In this document: piece after piece, positions 1-23,639 of the stretch
Layout of the letters: every line of letters starts with the position of its first letter
How positions within the stretch are numbered: position 1 is the stretch's first letter
From: Macrostomum hystrix
Taxonomy: Eukaryota > Platyhelminthes > Macrostomidae
Assembly (NCBI GenBank): GCA_950097015.1
Contig: CATNEN010000003.1
Location: 7,982,501-8,046,500, forward strand
Direction of reading: 5' to 3'
Length of the DNA stretch: 64,000 nucleotides
Made by a program: the position numbers and the translations under genes
The notes under the pieces: generated by a model
Told to the model about the DNA's origin: nothing
Database searches by the model: none
Seen by the model: only the letters and a program-made list of their open reading frames with translations

Positions 1-8
1 AAATCGAG

Positions 9-11349
<11,341 letters not shown>

Positions 11350-11379
11350 TGTTACTATTGCTTCACTTGTGCCTAGCAC

Positions 11380-12200
11380 AATAAACCTGCACGTTAATGT
11401 TTAAGCTATTCTCTTATCTGCTTGGCTGCAGTCAGATGGACGACTGTTAATAAAATACTCTTTTATTTGAATTGAATAGCTGAAAATTAAAAAAGACTTA
11501 GGATATAAATTATACTGGAATTTCACTGGAGCAGAACATAAATGTATGATAATTTCTTATTTTATAATGATAATTATAATGACATTATAATGATTATAAT
11601 TAATAATAATTAATTAAAGATATAATAATTAAAGATAATAATTATAATTACATTATAATGACACTCTTCGCCATATGCAGTACTGTAGTATGGATGTTTT
11701 TCTTTCGGTAAATCAAATTGGTACCAAAATTTGTGTTTTATTGTTTTAACTTGTCAAAAATAATATACATATAAAATGTAAAGAATATTCTGTAAAAGTC
11801 ACTCATTATAACAAAATATATATTTGGTATATATAATTGGTTGTCATTTCTGTCTAAGAAAACAATGTGCAGCTATAAGTGAGTAAGAAGTTCAAAAGAG
11901 TGTTTAAAATGTTGAGTTGGCTATTAGAGGCTCTGACCCTATGATCCATGGAAAATGCCCAGCAAAGACTGGTGTTCTAAGAGCCTTAGAGAGAGACCGC
12001 TTGTGCTGAGTGATGTGCTACCAAAAGGGGGCAAGATAAAGTGATAAGCCCTGCTACATTAATAACCTATAACATTTAATTTTAATATAATATTTTTTAA
12101 AACAAATTGTATATTTAGTGAAAATATTATATGGGCTAAAAATAGCAGTAATGCAAAGCAACATTCATAAGTTTGCAACATTTCAATAAAACTTTTTGCT
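11380..12200. other. AT-rich intergenic region 5' of SMAD4
   Basis: About 800 bp with no supported gene. It holds AT-rich runs (11560-11660 is built of TAATAATTA-type repeats). Being immediately upstream of SMAD4 exon 1 it probably contains the SMAD4 promoter and 5' UTR, but no specific element can be assigned by eye. Confidence 0.4.
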
Positions 12201-12319
12201 ACAGGCCTGTGGCACATTTTATGTTACAGTTCTAGCAACTACAGGTCCAAATGAGCAGCTAATGGTGAGCAGCAGTATCAGCAACAGCAGAAGCAGCAGC
12301 AGCAGCCCGCTGAATCCCA

Positions 12320-14015
12320 CTGAATGTGGGGGCAAGGTTCTCCCCCAGCTCACCATCGACGGCCAACCGTTGGCTTTTGAGCCGACTCCCACCTTTCTCG
12401 GCCTCAAACTCGATGACCAACTTACCTTTGCCCAACACGTTGACCACGTCAAGAGCAAAATGGCTACCCGCCGTAACTGCCTCATCAACATCGCTGGCAA
12501 ATCCTATGGCACCAACCTGGCAACCCTCTGAGCAGCCTACACCGCGTACATCCGCTCGGTCTTCGACTACAGTGCGGCCATTTACTTCACCCATGCGGCG
12601 CCGTCAGTTTGAGAGAAATTGGAAGCGGAGCAACACAAGTGCGCCAGAATTATCACCAGCTGCCTCGGCATCACCAACCGGAGAGCCTTGCTCGCAGAGG
12701 CTGACCTCCTGGCCCTTTATATCCGGGCCCTGGAACAAACCGCCAACGAATTCCTCCGCATTGCCCACCTACCCGTGGCTGACCCAGCGAGACAACTTCT
12801 CGAGACCACCACGAGACCGCGCCTGCTCTCCCGCGCCCACGATGCTTGGTGCCGCCTTGATGAGCAGACGCGGGAGCTGAACGCAGCCCAGTACGACAAA
12901 GACGTCGTGTTACCGTTCAAGCCATGCTTTAGAAGAGTCGGACAATGGCTGCTGGCAGCCGCCAATGCGCCCACGGTCACTCCATCTGAAGTCCCCGACA
13001 GATGCCCACCCTGGTCAGGACTCAACGCTGTCACCATCGCTACCGACCTCTGCCTCCCTACCTGTCGCAACGACCCGCCAGACGTCCGCCGCCTCGCCGC
13101 AGAGCGCACCATTGCCATCCTGCCGCAGTCAGACTGCCAGATCTGGACGGACGGCTCGTGCCTCCCAGATGGGTCCGCGAGTGGCGGGGGGGCCTGGTCA
13201 TCCATGCAGGCCAGCAGCAGGAGCTCTGTGTCCTGGCCGGACGTTTCAGCAGCAGCACGGGAGCTGAGCTGGTTGCCATCGAAGCGGCTGTTTGCCACCT
13301 TGCCATCACCAACACCATTAACGCCACCAATTCGACCACAGCCCCGATCCACAGGGCTACCATTTTCACCGACTCCCGGGCCGGCCTCCAAGCCATCTGC
13401 CAGGGCCCCAGCAGCTCCGACAGGAGAGTGCTCCACATTTGGAATGCCCGGAGGGCCTTGCCCCCAGATATGTCTATCCACCTGCAATGGGTCCCGGGCC
13501 ATGCCGGCCTCGCTGGTAATGAGAAGGCCGATGAGCTGGCCAGACAAGCCTTGAGCCTCGACCAGCAGATTGACCAAGTCGGACCGACTGCGCACCGCCT
13601 CACCGTGAGACACATGCTCCGCAGATGGAGAGCCACTCAAGACAATTGTCACCCGCACCCAAGACCTACCCCTGGCCACCAAGACCTGGACCGGTGGGGA
13701 CAGGCTACGTTGTGCCAGCTCCGAGTGCTCCGCTCCTCACTCACGAGAGACACGATGCTGCGCTTCGGCCTGGCCAACAAAGACAGGTGCCCTGCCTGCA
13801 ACGAACCGGACTCGGTGGCCCACCTTCTCGACTGCCCAGCCTACCAACCTGCTCGCAGCGAGGCCTGGGGGAATGGCCCCATTGACCTGGAGAGCGACGC
13901 GGCCCGCATCTGCGCTTACCTCCGCAGGGTGGGCCATACGGCCCCGCCCATTGATGACCCCGGCGGGCGTACGACCCCCACCCGGCCATCTGCGGATGAC
14001 CGGAGTAGGGAGTGA
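12320..14015 (+). pseudogene. Non-LTR (LINE) retrotransposon ORF2 3' part with RNase H, 5'-truncated and broken
   Basis: The reading starts in the end of a reverse transcriptase (TFLGLKLDDQLTF, then HVKSKMATRRNCL and AAYTAYIRSVFDYSAAIY). It continues through a connection region into an RNase H domain with its acidic set: WTDGSCLPDG, GAELVAIEAA, IFTDSRAGLQAI and WVPGHAGLAGNEKADELA. A Cys/His motif (CPACNEPDSVAHLLDC) follows, and the frame stops at 14015. The combination fits the RNase H-bearing LINE groups (I/R1/LOA-like). Defects: the endonuclease and most of the RT are missing, there are in-frame stops near 12529 and 12612, and a frameshift falls at a run of G near 13185-13192 inside RNase H. 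Non-coding sequence to about 14280 may be its 3' end. Confidence 0.88.
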
Positions 14016-16527
14016 AGAGAGAGAGAGAAACAGCAGCCCCCAGTTCCAATGCAGCCACAGCATTGCATACCATTTGACCCAAGCCTGAGAGCATACATGC
14101 GCAACACCGGGCTGACCTGGCCGAACTGGCTAGGTGAAATGAGGGCCAAGCAAGGTAAGTCGCAAAAACCAATCAACCAAGCGCAAAAAATCAAAGGGGG
14201 ACCAAGGGACAAAAAAGGAAGGCGTGAAGAAAAGGAAAAGGGGGAGAGAAAAAGAGAGCAAACTAAGTCATAAATAGAGCAATGAAATGAACTAAGTCGC
14301 AAATGAGAGCAAAAACTAAGTCACACGGCCAGCTAAGATTTGGGAGGTTGCGCATATATGCCTGAGAGGGAAACTACCAGCTATGCTAGCTCGCCTACCC
14401 CTCAACAGACAAAAACATCTAAAATGCCTTGTTCCAATTTTTAAGCATTATCTTATAGACATAGCTGTGTGTACTTTTTCTCAAGCTCTGCCCTAGCACC
14501 ATGAGTTATATGACCCTATTGATGTTCTATATATGATAATTTTAACTTAGATTCTGCTTTTGCCGCTTGGTGAAGGGCAATAACATATGCTAAGAATTTG
14601 TTGCATAATCTGTACTCCATGAATCTCAAACTGTTAAACATTGAGGCTAGGTGGTTGCCATGTCACTAGGCTGGCCACACAATTGCACCCAGCCACCTAT
14701 TTGCTGCTTTGGATACAGTTTTCTCCTAAGTCTCTTCAATTTTATTATGGTTGTGACCATGTTTTTGTACTTTTGACAATTAACCCCTTGTTAATGCATT
14801 TTAGAACTCATTTTCTTGCTAATTTTAAAACATTCATGTCAGGGAAGCTAGGTCATGGCAGGGCCTTTAAAAATAATTTTATTTTATTTTTGCAAAAATT
14901 CTTTACTAATAAATGTGCTATTTATTGCATTAATAATGCATTATTTTCTTTTAATACACTGCAACTTCCTTTCCCCAATACTGTATAATTATTAATGCTT
15001 TTAAAAGCAAAATTGGAAACTTTCTTGGTCTGGATTTCTGCCAATATACCTTAAGAATATACCAAGTTGAAGTGAAAGAAAGTTTGTTTGTGTGGTGTCT
15101 CTTTTTATTACAATAAAGTATTAAATAGTTGGAATTAAATAACTAAGTGTATGTTTTTATAAGTAAATACAAAGTAGAGAGAGTGAACGAAGAGTTTGTT
15201 AAGATTAGGCAACTCTGATCCATTAGAGCCTTAGTAAGACTTATGAAATCTAAAATCAGTAAGCAAATGAAATAACTGAATAGTAAGATCAGATATATAA
15301 AATATAGTTTTTTGCCACTTGGACAAAAATTATTCACTACCAATATAAAATAATACACAATCTGAGATTAAAAATAATTACATAAGTCATACTTTAAAAG
15401 TATATTAATAAGAAGTTTGTTTCACAGTCAACACTAAAGTTAAGTTATTAATATAAATAGTGAATAATAAAGAAAGCATTTTGAATAGAAAGGCACTCTA
15501 GGATACTCCTGTTACATAGTTAAAAATATTCTCCATAGTGGTATGGAGAATATATAAGTAATGTTTGATATATTACATTTTTACATATTCAGATGTTCTT
15601 GTATAACAAGTAAAAGGCTTAGTGTTTGAATTTCATTTAAGAAAAAAAGATAATAAGAGAAGTACTGTTATATAACATTAAAATTGAAGTTATCACATGA
15701 TAGTTTCTTGGAAATGTGATAATATAACTAGTGCTTTTCTACTTTGTTAAAATGCACAATGTTTTTGTAAATATTCTGACACCCACCTCATCACACAAAT
15801 TTACTATTCACAATTAATTGTCTGCAAGCTTGGAGTTCACAAGCAAAAATATATGCTAGCAAAGCAAATATTAATAGCTGGAGACCGAGGACCTTTTAAT
15901 AACCACATTGGATTTGAAACCAAGGGACCGGGACCCTAGCGCTGCTGCTGACAAGCCATTGACTTATCAAGAAATTGTGTTTTGGTCTTACAAAATTCTG
16001 TTACTTCTAGGAAACACACGAACTCTAGCTTGTCACAACACATTGTGTTTGATTGGTCAACCTCTTCACTAGAAGCCTTTGAAGACTGGATATAACAAAT
16101 GATGGCTATCCTATAGAACTGTTAGTTTAATTATTTTTCTACTTAATTTTAATTAAATTCGCTAAACTAATCGAGGGCATGTGGGCTCACTGCAAGACAA
16201 TGTTTCAGCAAATGCACAGCACATCGGACAGTCTGTTTGATTCATACCTACAAGAATATCTCTGGAGACGGCTGTTCAAGCAAAATGTTTTTGGTAGGCC
16301 TAACTTCCTTTACTGGGTTGCCCACATGTATTACCCAGTTTAACATCAAGTCTACACTCATGAGTCATGTTGTAGCTGGTGTTGTTTCGTGATTTGTGAA
16401 CTATAACAAACTATTTTGCTTCCCGTTAAACTGTTAGGGGCCTAATTTGTTCATGTGTTTCACATTTTTCAATTCTCCAAATATAAAAGAAATGAATTAA
16501 AGTGAAAAAATAATTAAACGAATGGTT
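14016..16527. other. Intergenic, AT-rich, no gene seen
   Basis: A purine-rich stretch (14190-14260) that may be the LINE 3' tail is followed by long AT-rich DNA. No splice-bounded open frame, repeat array or RNA gene could be supported. Confidence 0.5.
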
Positions 16528-16971
16528 CTAACTTCTGGATCCTAGACACTTTGTCATCTTACAACTTTGTCATCCACTTGGAAGGTAGGACACTTCGTCA
16601 TCCAGCCAATTGGCATGCTTTAAAGTTTGGTCAGTTCGTCATCTACTAATAACAAATAAGCAATTAAGTTTGTCATCAATAAAGTGAGGGTGGGGTGGTG
16701 GGGCAGAGGTGTGAACACACTTCACATCTTAAAATGCCAGAAAGAGGTGTCAAAACTGATTTCATTATAAGAGTTGAAAGAAAGGTGCCAACACGATGTG
16801 AGGAGGTGGGGAGGGGTGGTTCTGTTCTAACTTTGAAAACTTTTGTTTTATAGATGACGAAGTGTCCACAAGTCTCAGTCTCTTCGTCATCCACCCTCTG
16901 AGATATTGGACAGATCGTCATCTGGATGACGAAGTTGTAAGATGACGAAGTGTCCAGGTACCCTAACTTCT
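16528..16971. mobile_element. MITE-like DNA transposon with 40-bp terminal inverted repeats and 9-bp target duplication
   Basis: The element spans 16537-16962 (426 bp). Its left end GGATCCTAGACACTTTGTCA is the near-perfect inverse of its right end, which read inward on the other strand starts GGTACCTGGACACTTCGTCA. The match continues to about 40 bp, ending CGTCATCCA or TGTCATCCA. Immediately outside, CTAACTTCT is repeated at 16528-16536 and 16963-16971. Further inverted GACACTTCGTCATC motifs lie just inside both ends. There is no transposase. A 9-bp duplication is the usual signature of Mutator-like elements, so a MULE-derived MITE is the best guess; an 8-bp reading would suggest other superfamilies. 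Confidence 0.85.
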
Positions 16972-17639
16972 ATATATAGGATAGGCCTAGCCCAAATAAT
17001 ATATAAATAACAAGTAATTGAATCAGATTAGAGTGTTTAATGTGTCTTAATGCTTGAGCCCCTATAATTTGCTAGGCCTATCACAGTAATTGGACTACAT
17101 ATTGCAGTGGATAAAATAAGTAATTAGGCCCCCTACTGTATAAGAAAAGAGTTCAACAACAGCAATGTTAAATGAATAAATAAATTTTAGATAGGCCTAG
17201 GATTGAAATGATTAGGTCAGATTGTAGCAGTTTTGTGGTCGCGAGTTCGGGAGTAATTACTAGGCCTAGTAAGAGCTAGGCGTTGGTTTTTTGTATTGTT
17301 TGTAAAGTATTGTATGAGATCAAAAAGGTTTGATTATTGTTGGATCGGGTGCAGTATATTTAGTGTATTGTATAGTGTTTTTCCGAAAGTTTCTAGAAAT
17401 ACTGTACGGTAAAACAAATTTATTTAAGCTATTTATTATTAGATGCAAGCGCATGAGAAGTTTGTGTTATATATACAATTATTTAAGGTGAATTATGCAA
17501 TTATTGCACTCAAGGAATATTCTAAGAAAAATGTCGAAGTTTAATTTGTACTATATCGAAGAATTTTCTAAAATCAATGTTTTCGTACTGTATAGAATGT
17601 TCTCGAAGGTCAATTGAATATCGTACAGAAATTTCGCGA
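16972..17639. other. Possible 3' LTR region of the Ty3/gypsy remnant
   Basis: In minus orientation, the stretch next to the polypurine tract at 17658-17667 begins TGATGTAGTGACC and could be an LTR. Its far end was not identified. No gene is seen here. Confidence 0.35.
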
Positions 17640-19735
17640 ATTAAGGTCACTACATCAGTCCCCCCGCGGAAGATGGAGTCCTGATGGTGAATGAATATGC
17701 ACACGGGGAAAACTGGAGATTATGGCATGGGGTGCCGAAGCCGTTTCGAGTGCGTACTGGGGATGTTTGTGTCCTTGTCGTCTCTGACTCAGGCTGTCGA
17801 GAGGCTGATCATCCCCAGTTGTTGAGGCGTCAATAGCGTAGTCCTTCCGGGTGCTCGGTGGTGACTCGTGTCGCGCCGTGGATTGCTGCTGATCCTGCGT
17901 CGCTTCTGTCGGTCGAACCCTTTGGTTGCCAGCTGCGGGCGTCGGCGCGGTTCGCCAAGGTTTGAGGCGGTCGATGGAGACGGATTCCTGACGTCCTGCG
18001 GCTGTCTCGATCATGAAGAATTTCGGTTTCACAGCCGGGTAGGGGCCTTGATACGGTGCTTCCAATGGCTTCCGGGTGCGGTCGACTCGGACCCAGACCT
18101 TCTCGGCTGTCTCGAGGTCGCTCGGGATATACGTTGGCCGATCAGCAGGTGGAGCTCTCGTGTCGTCCATCGGGTCGTCCAGGCGAAGTCGAATGGTCTC
18201 CGGCGTGAGGTCCTCTGTCGTCAAGATGCGGGGCATCATAGTATGTTCTCCAATTAGGCGAGTGAAGGCGCTGATACCGTTTTCGTTTGGAGAGATGCGC
18301 ATCGCGAGGAGTGCTCTGGTTGGTAGGCTCTCCAACCAGGAATCCCAACGAGTTTTCAGGATGGCTTTCAGCGTTCGATGTGCTCGTTCAATTTTGCCGT
18401 TTGTCTGAGGGTGGTAGGCTGTCGTTCGCAGTCTATGGAATCCGATGACTTTGGCGACTCGGCTGAAGAACTCGGCTTCGAATTGTGGTCCTCGGTCCGT
18501 GACGATGTACAGCGGCACTCCGAAGCGCGAGACCCAGGTGGAGATTAATGCGGATGCTACGCTCTCGGCGGTGACGGACTCAAGCGGCGTCGCCTCGATC
18601 CAGCTGGTGCTGCGGTCGATCATGGTGAGCATGTTTCGAGGGGTCAGCCCGCAGGAGACGTCGTACTTCCTGTCTCGTACTTGGAGCGGACCGACAATGT
18701 TCGATGTGAACGACTTCGAGTCTGTTAGAAGGTAGGTCAAACGCGGAACTGCCGGCCGTCGTGTGGCGTCCGATTTTGCTTCGTTGGCAGGTTTCGCACG
18801 CTCGGCAATACCTCTTAATGGCGTCTTTTTGGGCCAGAAGTATCGGGTTGTCAACAGGCTTGTGGTCTTGCGTAGTGGCCTCCGTAGAGAGGCCGAGTTG
18901 ATGGAAGTGTCGGATGAGCGGTTGCTGGAGCGAATCTGGGACGACTGGTCGAGGATAGTGGCTGGAAGTGTCGCACAGCAGCGAATGCTGACCATCAAAC
19001 TGGAAGAAGCGGCTGTTGGAGTTCTGTTGCATCTGGGTCCTTTGTTGCTCTGCGGCGATCGCTGGTAGGTCGACTGGCTCCTCCGTGGTCGAGTCCGCGG
19101 CGGATGCAATCGTCTGCGCCGGAAGTTCACCGGACTCGGGTAGTCGAGACAGAGCATCGGCGACGATGTTGTCGGAACCCCGGATGTAGACCAAGTCGGT
19201 GACGCATTCGGAAATGATGCTCAGGTAGCGCTGGTTTCGGTCGGATGTGCCCTGGCTGCCGCTGTGGAAAGCCTGAACGAGGGGTTTGTGATCCGTGAAG
19301 ATCGTGACCTGTCGGCCCTCGATGAGGCTGCGGAAGTGCAGAACTGCCAGGTGGACAGCGAGGAGCTCACGGTCGAAGGTGGAGTATAGGCGCGCTGTGT
19401 CGGTGACAGAGTCTTGCTGAATAGTCCGGGTGGTTCCGGCGACTGACCATCGGTCTGGTGTAGAGCGGCTCCTGCGCAGGTTGCTGAGGCATCCGTGACC
19501 AGGCTGTAAGTCGAGCACTGCGGGTTGGGGTGATGCAAGAGGATCCGCTCGGCCAACTTACCTTTCAGCTGATTGAATGCGTCGTCGTGCTCGGCTGTCC
19601 ACAAATACTCACGTGGCTTCTTGAGCGACTTGGTCACCAGGCTTAGCAGCGGCGCGGCGGTGTGGCTGAACTGAGGGATGAAACGCCGGTAGAATCCGAT
19701 CGTGCCGAGGAATCTGCGCAGGTCACTACAAGATC
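17640..19735 (-). pseudogene. Ty3/gypsy retrotransposon pol fragment (RT end, RNase H, integrase)
   Basis: Read on the minus strand from 19730, it begins in the end of the reverse transcriptase (LRRFLGTIGFYRRFIPQFSH). An RNase H follows (LVTDASATCAGAAL, FDRELLAVHLAVLHFR, IFTDHKPLVQAF, DNIVADALSRL). Next comes the integrase: a zinc-binding end with CRACETCQRSK, and a core with IVTDRGPQFEAEF and TAYHPQTNGKIERAHRTL. Frames change around 19490-19520 and again near 18700. At the second point the expected first catalytic Asp of the integrase (HID-IVGPL) is disrupted by one extra base. A polypurine tract lies at 17658-17667. Gag, protease and most of the RT are absent. Confidence 0.88.
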
Positions 19736-20204
19736 ACAATCAGAATTTTTTTATTCTGGGATTGGGAACTGGATTCAGGTCGTTTATAGTGTACCATGGG
19801 GATAGGCAGGGTTTGTAAGTCTATATTGAGTTGCAAGAGTTGAATATATTGTCATACACTCATACTCATAGGCCTATATAATATAGAGTTGCAAACACAA
19901 AGATGAGCTATCTTTTGAAATATTGATAGGTACGTCTAGGCTTAAACTACATATTATCTAAACTTATATATAAATTAGAAAATAATAGCCGGCTGTCTAT
20001 ACTAGTCGCTGCCCATCTCCAATTACTTAATATACTATGATGTAAGCTATTCTGTCCTCTTAGCAGCATTTTCCCATTAGCTTACCTAATTGTCTTAATT
20101 GTTACCTGTAGTTGGCATCGTGAATGAAACCTCAAATTATTGATGTGCTATCGCTTAACATGACTTTTAGCTTTACTTGACAATGCTATTTCGACTCAGC
20201 GAAT
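19736..20204. other. Intergenic, no gene seen
   Basis: AT-rich sequence between the gypsy remnant and the fold-back element, with no open frame of note. Confidence 0.5.
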
Positions 20205-21170
20205 CGAATGTACCTGTTTCCCGACAGATATTCAGACACATATTCAAAACAATCGCTCCCGATTTTTAATAAAAGCACCCAATCGAGTTGTCTTTTTCCT
20301 ACAATTTTACGCAATCGATTAGCTTAAAATTTATCAAGCTCCATGCTGTGGTTCCCGATATACGTTCTTCCAAAGTCTGCTTGGCGACGTCGGAATTTTT
20401 TATCCATTTAACTTCTTTAAAATTGTTTGCATTATTAAAGCTAGATTAAACTGCTGATTCCTCTGAAATTTGTGCCAGATTTTTACGAGTCCTAGCTTTT
20501 TAAAGACACCTCGCAAGTCTCAATGGTTGTTTTTTTCCCCGAGTTATTCTCTTCTGAATCATGTTTTTCCATTTGCAATTTCGTGCTTTTTGCTAAGGGT
20601 ATCAATCTGTTTCAGACGCCACGCCTGAGCATTAATCAGGAGCACAACAAAATTTTTGCTGATTTCTAACGCATAACTCTACTTTAAAACGACTGCTCCG
20701 GTGACGAAGTAGTATACTTCCTGAGATATTCACGCCTTTAAGTTTGTTTCATAGTAGTCATAGTGCAGCCCTCTTCAAATGTGCAATTAAATTCAAGTGA
20801 ACTCCATGAACTCATTTACTCATGTACCTTCACGAAACTTTAGCCCCACTTTTACGCACTCATAGGTTTTAAGATGGCACCTCGAAAAAGCTAAAAGCTG
20901 CTGTGGTTGTTTAGGTATTTGACTTCAAAGTGTATTCTAATTTTAAAGAGGTTAAATAGATAAAAAATTCCGACGTCGCCAAGCAGACTTTGGAAGAACG
21001 TATATCGGGAACCACAGCATGGAGCTTGATAAATTCGCTTTTATTTTAAGCTAATCGATTGCGTAAAATTATAGGAAAAAGACAACTCGATGGGGTGCTT
21101 TTGTTAAAAATCGGGAGCGATTGTTTTGAATATGTGTCTGAATATCTGTCGGGAAACAGGAACATGCGAA
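20205..21170. mobile_element. Fold-back type element with about 215-bp inverted arms
   Basis: The left arm (about 20208-20424) and right arm (about 20939-21166) are inverted copies. Both contain CCTGTTTCCCGACAGATATT, the block GTGGTTCCCGATATACGTTC, and CGTCGGAATTTTTTATC at the inner edge, with few mismatches over more than 200 bp. The 515-bp middle has no open frame and shows a weak internal direct similarity (CACCTCG and TGGTTGTTT motifs near 20500 and 20880). GCGAAT flanks both outer ends (20199-20204 and about 21165-21170), a possible but weak target duplication. A non-autonomous long-TIR element or a local inverted duplication would both fit. Confidence 0.7.
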
Positions 21171-22295
21171 TGGACCGCGTCTAATCCGTCACACTGTAAA
21201 ATTTTTCTTTCTCAGTAATTTGTTTAAAATGACAAAACTGTAGATTCTCATTCGTAGTTTGTATTTGACATAACAATATGTTCGTTCATCGTTATCGTAT
21301 TATTTAAATATTTTTTTAATAATAGTTTTATCCTCTGAAATTATTTTTTTGTTTTGCTGAATAAAACTTCGTTAAATGCTATTGCAAAAACTACGTCCTA
21401 CTCTGGACATGCCTCTCGTAATTGCTTCAAAGCCTGCTTCGTGTTTCTATGTCGCTACGTTATGAAGCTATGAATTACAATCCGACGCGCATGAACCTGT
21501 ACGTACGGCATGGTAGCAGGTCCCTGGCTAGCGCTAGTACGCCCTAGCTAGGGCGTGCACTGCCCGGAGAGGCTGCCGTCCATTCATCTGATGGCCCGTT
21601 CCATTGTTCCGGCCCTGAGCGAGACTCTGCGTCGGCGGCGACAGATTCAGCTGGGCCACTGTCTATGAAACCACGAGATAGCGGCAAAAGAACCCGCAAT
21701 AGCGCTGGTCCTTCAGCACCAGCCCACTGAGCTGCTGCGACGTGGCGAAGACCGAACTGTGACTCTAATAGTCATGACTGGCTGATTTTCAGGCCATTGA
21801 GTCCACATTGACCTGCCCCTCTCGTTTGTTCAGCAAACTTGGGTGTGCTCAGGCTGAGTAGCTAGCTATAACCGTAATTCCTGTTACGTATTTGCTTTCG
21901 AACAGTCTCGACCTTTTGTACAGTAATTTGCAGCACACAATTCAAATTCAAGGAGCATACAATTGTCAGTTGTCTGACAGTCCCGTCAGGCAGTTCGATG
22001 CAGCAGTTGGTGCTGGCTGGCTGCCACACGGCCGGCATGCTCTGATCATGACATTTTCTTTGGGCTTCAAGAGGGACAATGACTTTTCTGTACAGCCGGC
22101 TCTACCGACTATATACAGAACTGTTCTGAATCAGACAAAAACTGACTGATGTTGAAAAACATTTTTTGCTAAACTCTGCTTATGATATAGATGAAAGAGT
22201 AATGAACAATGTTATTATGCCATGCGTTCTAGGCTTCTGAAGATTATAAAATATCTCAATTTATAAATTTAGCTTGTGTCAAATTAAGAGTAAAA
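21171..22295. other. Intergenic, no gene seen
   Basis: Contains a palindrome near 21536-21555 (ACGCCCTAG then CTAGGGCGT) and otherwise undistinguished sequence downstream of the receptor pseudogene. Confidence 0.5.
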
Positions 22296-23278
22296 TTACA
22301 CACCTCCATCGATTTCAAGAAGTCTGAAGTTCATGTACTTATCATTAGTCTGATTGTTTACGAACTTCCTGGGTAGTACAAACTGGGTCATCTGCAATCA
22401 AAATAATAAAAATATTATTTTATTGGAAAAGGCGCCAACAATGTACCAACATTGCACCAAGCAAATCAAACCTTTTCATAATTCCCATCCGTGCAGTTCA
22501 CTTTGTACTCGAAGCCCGGCTTCTCCGAGTAGCTGGTGTAGCCGCACAGGTGAAATCCGGTCACATTGTGAGTGAAGCTCGCTGTGCAGCCTGGCGGATT
22601 CTCAGTCAGACCGACCGGTTGCTGGTCGCTGAGCAGCACTTCAATGCCCTGGGCCCTGACTCTTTCACTGGCAGGAACTGGAGAAGAAGACACTATTACT
22701 TAAAAAATTCTACGTACAAAACTTTCAAAACGCAACCTAATTTGAAAGCTAATACAATTAAAAGCTGAATTATACTGGCACTGTGAGGTGGTGTCAATAG
22801 TTTGATAGGACATAGAAGACTCTACAAGAATAATTATGATCGAGTAGCTAAGAGGCTGAATCGAATTTGCCTTTTGCGCACCCTCCGGCCTCCGATAGAC
22901 AGTGACGGAGCGCACTCGGACACAGCGGCTCAGCTTCAGCAGCAGCCACTGGTAGCCCGAGCTGTCCGGAATGTCGCTGGAGTGAAAATAGTCTCCCAGG
23001 TCTGGCCGAGGAGTGGCGCAAGCAGAGACTGTCGCTCTCGAGCCAGGACGACTGCCAGGCGTCGGCGATTTCGGCTTTGGTGACGTTGAAGCCGCTGCCT
23101 GAAGAATGAGTAACAGCTGTGGATGCATTCACGCAATTTCGAAGATTTCGTAGCTGTTGCGAGCTACCGATGGATCAACAGCTCAAACTCAAAAGCAGCT
23201 CAAAACCTGAATGAAAATCTCACACCCAGAGAAGATGCAGATCATACAGCTGCAGGTTAGCATCAGCCTGAAATCCAT
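22296..23278 (-). pseudogene. Receptor-family pseudogene: signal peptide plus discoidin-like domain exons only
   Basis: Four exons match the first four of genes A and B. Exon 1 (23224-23278) encodes a signal peptide starting MDFRLMLTCSCMICIF. The others are exon 2 (about 22870-23116), exon 3 (about 22477-22685) and exon 4 (about 22310-22390). Intact paralogs read RPGQFDYFHSSD in exon 2. Here seven bases are replaced by two, so the frame shifts within the domain. No Ig exons follow downstream. Exon 3 keeps RAQGIEVLLS, FHLCG and YKVNCTD; exon 4 keeps KYMNFRLLEID. Confidence 0.8.
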
Positions 23279-23639
23279 CGATAAGGAGGCTATTGTATTC
23301 CAGCTGAGTCTGAAATTCTACCGAGAAAGACAACGAAATTCTGATCAAATTTTTTAATCGCTTTGCTATAAAGTGAAGCAAAGTAGGTTTCTTGAAAGTG
23401 ACGAGGTATTGTCCTATGGAAATGAACAGTTTTCAGTTATTTATGGTTTACGGACAGCCAGTTTGCCCAGCTCGGACCTACCCAATGAAATCAGACCAAG
23501 AGAGGTTCTGGCAATGGTTAACGAAACCATTGGCTGACGAAAAAGTGCTAAATAAAATTCTTAAATGATTTGTAGCATTGTTTTTTCAATTTAGCTTGTA
23601 TAATATACGAGGAAGGTTCATGTCACCTGTAGGAAAAGT

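Noticed and set aside
12196-12320. Possible host exon (acceptor TTTTTGCTACAG, donor ATG-GTGAGC) just before the LINE
   Set aside because: Only about 60 bp, with no partner exons recognised; it could be chance.
12717-13682. Long minus-strand frame of 321 codons
   Set aside because: Antisense shadow of the GC-rich LINE ORF; the sense strand carries recognisable RNase H motifs.
16676-16921. 81-codon minus-strand frame
   Set aside because: It lies wholly inside the MITE and resembles no transposase.
17868-19068. Plus-strand frames of 96-129 codons
   Set aside because: Antisense shadows of the gypsy pol on the minus strand.
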